Shown here piece by piece: positions 8,847 through 12,607 of a DNA stretch of 12,607 bases. Origin of the DNA: Ichthyophonus hoferi (Eukaryota > Opisthokonta > Ichthyosporea > Ichthyophonida > Ichthyophonidae). The position numbers were made by a program, and so were the translations under genes. Numbering within the stretch: position 1 is the first letter of the stretch; every line of letters starts with the position of its first letter. Below the pieces are notes generated by a model, which worked only from the letters and a program-made list of their open reading frames with translations, searched no databases and was not told where the DNA came from. Location: the NCBI GenBank assembly GCA_002751075.1, contig NAOQ01000942.1:1-12607 (forward strand). Reading direction: 5' to 3'.

Positions 8847-9201
8847 ATTGTCTTCTCCAATCCCTAAAGGTATAGTTAATAAATACTTTGTATGTCTTAG
8901 ACAACCACCGATCGACATCTACGGATCAAAGATCGCTTCACCCATTCAATAATATAAATATTATGGAAGGGGGAGTAATTATAAATGTCGGAGGACCACC
9001 ATCTGCAAGAGGATGGGTCGCGGTAGTTACTAATGAATACGTAGTATCAGGCACTCATTAGTCACGTTGTGTAGCCTGCCCCTACTTCAAAGAGTAGTGA
9101 TAACACATATACTCACCTATTAGGTACTTATCATCTACAATGATAACGAGTATATCATATATCAACCTAATGTTCATTAGGTATTCTTTTCAAGGTATTC
9201 A
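8847..9201. other. Non-coding hairpin tract
   Basis: No gene seen. Stems: ATAATAT 8949-8955 with ATATTAT 8958-8964; ACTAATGA 9029-9036 with TCATTAGT 9055-9062; TTATCAT 9128-9134 with ATGATAA 9140-9146; ACCTAAT 9165-9171 with ATTAGGT 9176-9182, loop GTTC. Confidence 0.55.
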
Positions 9202-9251
9202 GTATCTAAACAGGGCAATGATCAGGCACTGATCATACAGTGTATAGATAC
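9202..9251. repeat. Nested hairpin beside copy B8
   Basis: GTATCTA 9202-9208 pairs with TAGATAC 9245-9251 and encloses ATGATCA 9218-9224 with TGATCAT 9230-9236. It borders the end motif of B8 (minus strand), the position where B2 and B3 also carry a hairpin. Confidence 0.55.
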
Positions 9252-9369
9252 GAGAAGGCTCCTTCTTACTACCAGTAGTAAGGGATTATGAATGTCAATA
9301 CTACTATGTAGTATGCATACATAAATTTATAACTAATATACTATTAGTATATAAATGACCTTCGAGACA
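9250..9369 (-). ncRNA. Family B structured element, copy B8
   Basis: On the minus strand it starts TGTCTCGAAGGTC (plus 9357-9369) and ends AGCCTTCTCGT (plus 9250-9260). GAAGG pairs with CCTTC in full. The start has GTCTC where others have TAGCTC, so it is a somewhat divergent copy. The interior includes a TTACTA/TAGTAA hairpin next to the end motif and AT-rich arms. A nested hairpin follows the end motif. Confidence 0.45.
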
Positions 9370-9902
9370 TACTCTCGTTCTTTAATATTGTCATTTTACG
9401 CTGGCTCGTAAATGTGAAATAAAGTGATCGTCCCCAATAATAACATGGTTATTATGATGCAGGTACGCTCACCGTTTATTACAGAAATAGTAGTAATTAA
9501 AGAAAAGAGAAAATTCCTTGAATTCCTATATTACTGTAATGCACGGTGCCTTGAACCGCATTACGGAATATTATATTAATAATCCTATGCTAACTCTATA
9601 GGTATTATTATTTATTATTATAGAGAATAATAATTAGTTTCATAATAATTGATGATTATCAGGCTCCTAATCGACTGAATTAACCTAGACATAGGTTACT
9701 TGCAGTTTCGTCCTCTGATTGCACGTTCTCCTAAACTGTCGTCAATGTCGAAACCTGATAGTCTAACTGAGATCACGATGCTCCGGTCTCTACATGCTTA
9801 TTCCGAGTATGACTCAGTTATCCCAATCAGCGTATGATTGTGAAACTTATTCTAATTATCTAGAATACCAAAGAATAACTCCTTTATTCGTTTACAAGGA
9901 CG
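9370..9902. other. Non-coding hairpin tract
   Basis: No gene seen. Stems: ATAATAAC 9437-9444 with GTTATTAT 9448-9455; GTAATGC 9536-9542 with GCATTAC 9558-9564, with CGGT and ACCG inside; CCTAT 9584-9588 with ATAGG 9598-9602; AACCTA 9682-9687 with TAGGTT 9692-9697. The stretch 9480-9520 is purine-rich and contains no clear arm. Confidence 0.5.
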
Positions 9903-9982
9903 CTACGCTCACGTTTATGTCGTAAATTGAGTATAGTACACGTACTATTACTCTAATTATACTGTTTTCGAACGTAGCGTAG
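9903..9982. ncRNA. Long nested hairpin
   Basis: CTACGCT 9903-9909 and ACGTT 9911-9915 pair with AACGT 9971-9975 and AGCGTAG 9976-9982, a 12-bp stem with one bulged C. Inside, ATAGTAC 9933-9939 pairs with GTACTAT 9942-9948, flanked by GAGT and ACTC. The G+C-bearing outer stem makes chance unlikely. Function unknown. Confidence 0.5.
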
Positions 9983-10032
9983 AGTCTCGCGTCAACTATG
10001 TTTCCTGGTCGACCCTCCACTACTAGGGATGG

Positions 10033-10167
10033 TAGCTCGAAGGTTCGTGCCTATCTAGCTTCATATGGCTCTACTGCGGCCTATTCGACCTAAGCCTTAT
10101 ATGAATGCTTTCATGCACTCAAGTATGTAATATACTATGTATATTAGAATAACGTAGCCTTCTCGCG
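10033..10167 (+). ncRNA. Family B structured element, copy B4
   Basis: Start motif TAGCTCGAAGGTTCG (10033-10047) and end motif TAGCCTTCTCGCG (10155-10167). GAAGG pairs with CCTTC in full. The interior has TTCATAT with ATATGAA and other arms. The end motif AGCCTTCTCGC (10156-10166) is the exact complement of the B6 motif at 10701-10711, and CGAAGG nearly complements the other B6 motif, so long-range pairing between B4 and B6 is also possible. Confidence 0.55.
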
Positions 10168-10550
10168 ACTCTCTTAGACATACCTACGGCATGTCACGGA
10201 GGTCCCTACGAAAGTGTTTGACTCTAGCAAGCTTATATAATTTACTATGCTCCCTAACCGTTGCATAGACGTAAGGCAAGCCTGCTTACTAAATTAACCG
10301 TATTGCGGGGACGGGCTCCAACCTCCCTAGGGCCAAGAGATATTCCGGTTGTCGTTGGGTACTGGGGATTAGGTATAGGGGTGCAATACTCCGTGTACAG
10401 GTGCCAACACTGCCACGATTTAGCTCGTACCTCGTCGGCCTAAATCCTCCGTGATTGGGATGCACATGTACCTAGGCTATGTATTGTATGTTCCTAGCCC
10501 GCTAGTCCCATGGGCAACATAGTTTACAGCGAGCTGCTAAGCCGCCATTC
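10168..10550. other. Non-coding tract between B4 and B6
   Basis: No supported gene; a 60-codon plus-strand frame at 10261-10443 has no motif. The composition is less AT-rich than nearby. Stems: GATTTAG 10418-10424 with CTAAATC 10440-10446; CTATGT 10477-10482 with ACATAG 10517-10522, with GCCC 10497-10500 and GGGC 10512-10515 inside. Confidence 0.5.
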
Positions 10551-10578
10551 TAACTATGACTCAGATACGTCATAGTTA
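10551..10578. repeat. 10-bp hairpin
   Basis: TAACTATGAC 10551-10560 and GTCATAGTTA 10569-10578 pair perfectly around an 8-nt loop TCAGATAC. Confidence 0.6.
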
Positions 10579-10597
10579 TTATCATTATATATAGGAG

Positions 10598-10679
10598 GTA
10601 TCTTAGGTAGCACTATATATACTTTTCAAGTACTATGAGTATGGATAGCAACAATAGTATTATGGAAGTATCTTAGGTA
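10598..10679. repeat. 12-nt direct repeat pair
   Basis: GTATCTTAGGTA occurs at 10598-10609 and 10668-10679, 70 nt apart in the same orientation, just before B6. Direct repeats of this length are rare in this window, where almost all repeats are inverted. Confidence 0.5.
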
Positions 10680-10700
10680 CTTACATATTATCATATAGTT

Positions 10701-10869
10701 GCGAGAAGGCTCCCACAATATACTTATTAGTATATGGAGGGATTCCTATAATATACACCATAGTATTCAAATTGGAGAGACAAGGGGTGAATCACCTATT
10801 TGTATAACTAGTTGATGTATATTCTATGAACTCTATGTATATTCATAACAATAGAGGTCCTTTGAGCTA
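10701..10869 (-). ncRNA. Family B structured element, copy B6 (long form)
   Basis: On the minus strand it starts TAGCTCAAAGGACC (plus 10856-10869) and ends AGCCTTCTCGC (plus 10701-10711). AAGG pairs with CCTT. It shares with B5 the 14-nt start motif, the following ATTGTTA, and an interior segment read on plus as GGGGTGAATCAC (10784-10795) after GGAGAGA, although the AT-rich stretches between are diverged. The shared interior segment marks a subfamily with an extra conserved domain. Confidence 0.6.
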
Positions 10870-11044
10870 TCCATAGTTATTATACCTGTCGTGTAGGCTT
10901 ACACTTAGGACGGTAGAATAATATACTAGTACTAGAATCTCATCTAGTCTTATCTTCGGCACCCTACGAGCCACGATAAGTCTTGATATTCTATTCATAA
11001 TATATTTAGTGTATTGTGTACAATAAATATTATTAGTATATAGT
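10870..11044. other. Spacer before the A array
   Basis: No gene seen. A hairpin CTTATC 10949-10954 with GATAAG 10975-10980 carries a 20-nt loop. Next to the array lies an AT-rich stretch with a near palindrome TATTGTGTACAATA (about 11012-11025). A promoter for the array could be here, but no convincing element is seen. Confidence 0.45.
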
Positions 11045-11134
11045 GTATAGTATGACTATATAGAGAACAGCTGATACTAGAACACTCTAGTATAGTTCTC
11101 AACATCCGACTTGCTATGTCGTCTAATACTATAC
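11045..11134 (+). ncRNA. Family A unit 1
   Basis: P0 GTATAGTAT 11045-11053 with ATACTATAC 11126-11134. P1 GAGAAC 11063-11068 with GTTCTC 11095-11100. Linker AGCTGA 11069-11074. P2 TACTAGA 11075-11081 with TCTAGTA 11086-11092, loop ACAC. Conserved strand 11101-11114 ending TTGC. First unit of the array; nothing before it matches. Confidence 0.65.
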
Positions 11135-11172
11135 TATACTATATACATTTTCATTAATATGGTATTTCTATG

Positions 11173-11258
11173 TATACCACACTATATAGAGAGCTGCTGA
11201 TACTCAACTATTTGAGTATATCTCTCAACATCCGACTTACTATGTCGTTTGTGGTATA
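11173..11258 (+). ncRNA. Family A unit 2
   Basis: P0 TATACCACA 11173-11181 with TGTGGTATA 11250-11258. P1 GAGAG 11189-11193 with CTCTC 11222-11226. Linker CTGCTGA, one change from the usual CAGCTGA. P2 TACTCAA 11201-11207 with TTGAGTA 11212-11218. Conserved strand 11227-11240 ends TTAC instead of TTGC. Near twin of unit 9. Confidence 0.65.
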
Positions 11259-11286
11259 AATTAGTAATACTCTATATATAGTATTA

Positions 11287-11390
11287 GTTATTGTAGCTAT
11301 AATCCTCTTTATAGACGACAGCTGATAGCTAACATTTAGCTATAGTCGTCAACATCCGACTTGCTATGCAGAGTATTGCTACTTAATAAC
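11287..11390 (+). ncRNA. Family A unit 3
   Basis: P0 GTTATTGTAGC 11287-11297 with GCTAC and AATAAC 11378-11390 (two-base bulge), plus CTCT 11305-11308 with AGAG 11370-11373. P1 GACGAC 11314-11319 with GTCGTC 11345-11350. Linker AGCTGA. P2 TAGCTAA 11326-11332 with TTAGCTA 11336-11342. Conserved strand 11351-11364, TTGC form. Twin of unit 11, with both sides of P0 and P2 changed together. Confidence 0.7.
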
Positions 11391-11394
11391 CTAG

Positions 11395-11483
11395 AATATG
11401 TGTGTCGCTATAGAGGGCAGCTGACACTCAACTATTTGAGTGTATCCCTCAACATCCGACTTGCTATGTTGACTACACATATT
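11395..11483 (+). ncRNA. Family A unit 4
   Basis: P0 AATATGTGT 11395-11403 with ACACATATT 11475-11483. P1 GAGGG 11413-11417 with CCCTC 11446-11450. Linker CAGCTGA 11418-11424. P2 CACTCAA 11425-11431 with TTGAGTG 11436-11442. Conserved strand 11451-11464, TTGC form. Twin of unit 12, which has GAGAG/CTCTC and TAGCTAA/TTAGCTA in P1 and P2. Confidence 0.7.
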
Positions 11484-11509
11484 ATTGCTATATCTATCCT
11501 CTTATACTA

Positions 11510-11587
11510 GTATTGATAGAGGACAGCAGTACCTATAACACTTCATAATATAGGTATGTTCCTCAACATCCGACTTACTATTAATAC
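11510..11587 (+). ncRNA. Family A unit 5
   Basis: P0 GTATTGATAG 11510-11519 with CTATTAATAC 11578-11587 (one G-T; the last G may instead belong to P1). P1 GAGGA 11519-11523 with TCCTC 11560-11564. Linker CAGCAG, a variant. P2 TACCTATA 11530-11537 with TATAGGTA 11549-11556, 11-nt loop. Conserved strand 11565-11578 ends TTAC. Twin of unit 13. Confidence 0.65.
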
Positions 11588-11635
11588 TACAGTATAATAG
11601 GAGAGAGATAGTAATGCTATACAATAATGCATTAT

Positions 11636-11722
11636 TATTATACATGTACTAGATAGGAGCCAGTACTACTAGTAGTTACAGTCTCCAACATCCGACTTAC
11701 TATCTAGTATTCATGTATAATA
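11636..11722 (+). ncRNA. Family A unit 6 (short-core variant)
   Basis: P0 is long: TATTATACATG 11636-11646 with CATGTATAATA 11712-11722, then ACTAGATAG 11648-11656 with CTATCTAGT 11700-11708. P1 is only GGAG 11656-11659 with CTCC 11683-11686. The linker is short (CCA or similar) and lacks AGCTGA. P2 GTACTAC 11663-11669 with GTAGTTAC 11672-11679 (one bulge). Conserved strand 11687-11700 ends TTAC. Resembles unit 10. Confidence 0.6.
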
Positions 11723-11731
11723 CTATTCTAT

Positions 11732-11819
11732 CTATCAGGCATTGTATAGACGGCAGCTGACAGCTAATATTTAGCTGTATCCGTCAACATCCGACTTGCT
11801 ATGTCATGCTGACTGATAG
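11732..11819 (+). ncRNA. Family A unit 7
   Basis: P0 CTATCAG 11732-11738 with CTGATAG 11813-11819 and GCAT 11739-11742 with ATGC 11806-11809. P1 GACGG 11749-11753 with CCGTC 11781-11785. Linker CAGCTGA 11754-11760. P2 CAGCTAA 11761-11767 with TTAGCTG 11771-11777. Conserved strand 11786-11799, TTGC form. Confidence 0.7.
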
Positions 11820-11842
11820 ATATAATATATGCTATCATCTAT

Positions 11843-12022
11843 TCTATAATACTTAGCTAGTATAGACGACAGCTGATACTAATAACATTAGTATACCTAT
11901 TTAGAGTATGTATATCCTATATATAGACATATATATAGTACATCTCTACAATCTGTAGGCATGCTAACAATATAAGTATAGTCGTCAACATCCGACTTGC
12001 TATATTAGCGTCGAATTATAGA
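11843..12022 (+). ncRNA. Family A unit 8 with enlarged apical domain
   Basis: P0 TCTATAAT 11843-11850 with ATTATAGA 12015-12022, then GCTAGTATAG 11856-11865 with CTATATTAGC 12000-12009 (one G-T). P1 GACGAC 11865-11870 with GTCGTC 11981-11986. Linker AGCTGA. TACTAAT 11877-11883 with ATTAGTA 11887-11893 forms a usual P2, but about 85 extra bases (11894-11978) follow before TA and P1', with arms such as CTAC and GTAG around AATCT. TACT 11877-11880 could pair with AGTA 11975-11978 to make a branched apex. Conserved strand 11987-12000. Confidence 0.65.
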
Positions 12023-12090
12023 TATATGATACCATAATAATGTATTATCATATTAATGATATACCTTTTTATTAGGGTATTCCCTAGATA

Positions 12091-12171
12091 TACTACACTA
12101 TATAGAGAGCAGCTGATACTCAATATTTGAGTATATCTCTCAACATCCGACTTGCTATGTCGTTTGTAGTA
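12091..12171 (+). ncRNA. Family A unit 9
   Basis: P0 TACTACA 12091-12097 with TGTAGTA 12165-12171. P1 GAGAG 12105-12109 with CTCTC 12137-12141. Linker CAGCTGA 12110-12116. P2 TACTCAA 12117-12123 with TTGAGTA 12127-12133. Conserved strand 12142-12155, TTGC form. Nearly identical core to unit 2, with P0 changed on both sides (CCACA/TGTGG to CTACA/TGTAG). Confidence 0.7.
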
Positions 12172-12198
12172 GATCTATGAAATACTGATATTCATATG

Positions 12199-12277
12199 AC
12201 TATATAGATTGATAGGATCATACACTGCTAGCAGTAGTATACTCCAACATCCGACTTACTATCAATCTTAATATAGT
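12199..12277 (+). ncRNA. Family A unit 10 (short-core variant)
   Basis: P0 ACTATAT 12199-12205 with ATATAGT 12271-12277 and AGATTGATAG 12206-12215 with CTATCAATCT 12259-12268, about 17 bp with a two-base bulge. P1 is reduced to GGA with TCC. No AGCTGA linker. P2 has CTGC and GCAG around TA, flanked by TAC and GTA. Conserved strand 12246-12259 ends TTAC. Resembles unit 6. Confidence 0.6.
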
Positions 12278-12300
12278 AATATTAATATACTAGAGTATTA

Positions 12301-12405
12301 GTTATAGGAACTATGATCCTCTTTATAGACGACAGCTGATACTAGTAGAATCCTAGTATAGTCGTCAACATCCGACTTGCTATGCAGAGTATCGTTCCTA
12401 ATAAC
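12301..12405 (+). ncRNA. Family A unit 11
   Basis: P0 GTTATAGGAAC 12301-12311 with GTTCCTAATAAC 12394-12405 (one bulged A). P1 GACGAC 12328-12333 with GTCGTC 12361-12366. Linker AGCTGA 12334-12339. P2 TACTAG 12340-12345 with CTAGTA 12353-12358. Conserved strand 12367-12380, TTGC form, followed by TATGCAGAG as in unit 3. Stems differ from unit 3 on both sides. Confidence 0.7.
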
Positions 12406-12409
12406 TTAT

Positions 12410-12498
12410 AATATATTTGTCGATATAGAGAGCAGCTGATAGCTAAGTATTTAGCTATATCTCTCAACATCCGACTTGCTATGCTGACTACATATATT
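12410..12498 (+). ncRNA. Family A unit 12
   Basis: P0 AATATATTTGT 12410-12420 with ACATATATT 12490-12498 (unequal arms). P1 GAGAG 12428-12432 with CTCTC 12461-12465. Linker CAGCTGA 12433-12439. P2 TAGCTAA 12440-12446 with TTAGCTA 12451-12457, loop GTAT. Conserved strand 12466-12479, TTGC form. Twin of unit 4. Confidence 0.7.
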
Positions 12499-12534
12499 AT
12501 AACTATTAGCTCTACTTATATACAAGTACGCATA

Positions 12535-12607
12535 GAGGACAGCAGTACCTATAACATTGTCAACAACAATATAGGTATGTTCCTCAACATCCGACTTGCT
12601 ATTAATA
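12535..12607 (+). ncRNA. Family A unit 13, cut by window edge
   Basis: P1 GAGGA 12535-12539 with TCCTC 12581-12585. Linker CAGCAG 12540-12545. P2 TACCTAT 12546-12552 with ATAGGTA 12571-12577, with an inner ATTGT 12556-12560 and ACAAT 12566-12570 hairpin that unit 5 lacks. Conserved strand 12586-12599, TTGC form. The 3' side of P0 is at the window edge; only ATAG/CTAT can be seen. Twin of unit 5. Confidence 0.6.

Larger units (their letters stand above)
11045..12607 (+). repeat. Family A tandem array of 13 covarying hairpin modules
   Basis: Thirteen copies of AACATCCGACTTRC begin at 11101, 11227, 11351, 11451, 11565, 11687, 11786, 11987, 12142, 12246, 12367, 12466 and 12586. Spacing is 99-126 nt, except about 200 before and 155 after unit 8. 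Every copy lies 3' of a stem P1, between P1 and an outer stem P0, and an apical hairpin P2 is set off by a linker (usually AGCTGA) and a short 3' piece (usually TA or TAT). Stem sequences differ while pairing holds. Orientation is named by the conserved strand; transcription is unproven. The array runs off the right edge. Confidence 0.8.

Noticed and set aside
11069-11114. Hammerhead or other named small self-cleaving ribozyme in the A units
   Set aside because: The linker CTGATA or CTGACA is not followed by the CTGANGA and GAAA core of hammerheads, and the twister and pistol cores I know are absent. Cleavage remains possible but is not shown.
11045-12607. CRISPR array
   Set aside because: The constant part is only about 14 nt and unevenly spaced at 99-201 nt, and the parts between are paired stems, not unique spacers.
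11045-12607. Integron attC cassette array
   Set aside because: No GTTRRRY or its complement at the module ends, no cassette genes, and the modules follow one another with nothing carried between.
1-12607. Fragmented rRNA genes or organelle genes
   Set aside because: I searched by eye for the universal small- and large-subunit words (530 loop, decoding site, sarcin-ricin loop) and for a T-arm consensus and found none.
1-12607. Coding under an altered genetic code
   Set aside because: TAA, TAG and TGA are all frequent in every frame, and no frame shows a conserved protein motif or a clear codon periodicity by eye.

Overview
No protein-coding gene, tRNA or rRNA in this window is supported by the sequence. 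The longest open frame on either strand is 116 codons. Random DNA of this length and roughly 60% A+T would give a longest frame of about that size, and none of the frames shows a ribosome binding site, a recognisable motif or a repeated reading frame. What fills the window is inverted repeats: hairpins, nested hairpins and multi-branch folds follow one another from end to end. In several recurrent families the stems differ in sequence between copies while staying complementary, which is the mark of a selected fold in RNA or single-stranded DNA.

Family A is a tandem array of 13 hairpin modules from about 11045 to the right edge (the last is cut by the edge). Each module has an outer stem P0, an inner stem P1, a 5' linker (usually AGCTGA), an apical hairpin P2, a 3' dinucleotide or trinucleotide (TA, TAT or TGT), and a nearly invariant 14-nt strand AACATCCGACTTRC between P1 and P0. 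P0, P1 and P2 vary widely between units and remain paired. Units 2-5 are repeated as units 9 and 11-13, with compensatory changes between the two sets.

Family B is dispersed, about nine copies on both strands. It has a start motif TAGCTC(R)AAGG and an end motif CCTTCTCGC (or CCTTTTCGC, CCTTATCGCG), 80-240 nt apart, with AAGG and CCTT able to close a stem. Plus copies lie near 1068, 3414, 6733, 8765 and 10033, and minus copies near 2473, 6888, 9250 and 10701; a doubtful one is at 5090. Four of the plus copies are each followed by a minus copy, so start and end motifs could also pair over long range.

Family C is two adjacent hairpins (1967-2084) with different stems and an almost identical 19-nt loop.

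Layout: 1-1067 hairpins including a deep nested domain (552-693); 1068-2700 B1, the C pair, AT palindromes and B5; 2700-5090 B2 and AT-rich or mixed hairpins; 5090-7130 mixed hairpins, a lone A-like motif, B3 and B9; 7130-10030 branched hairpin domains with B7 and B8; 10030-10870 B4 and B6; 11045-12607 the A array.

The organism cannot be assigned. The lack of genes over 12.6 kb is unlike ordinary bacterial, archaeal, phage or plasmid DNA. Palindrome-rich intergenic organelle DNA (known in some green algae and fungi), a very long structured non-coding RNA locus, or a genome that itself folds would all fit. I do not recognise families A, B or C as any named RNA class.
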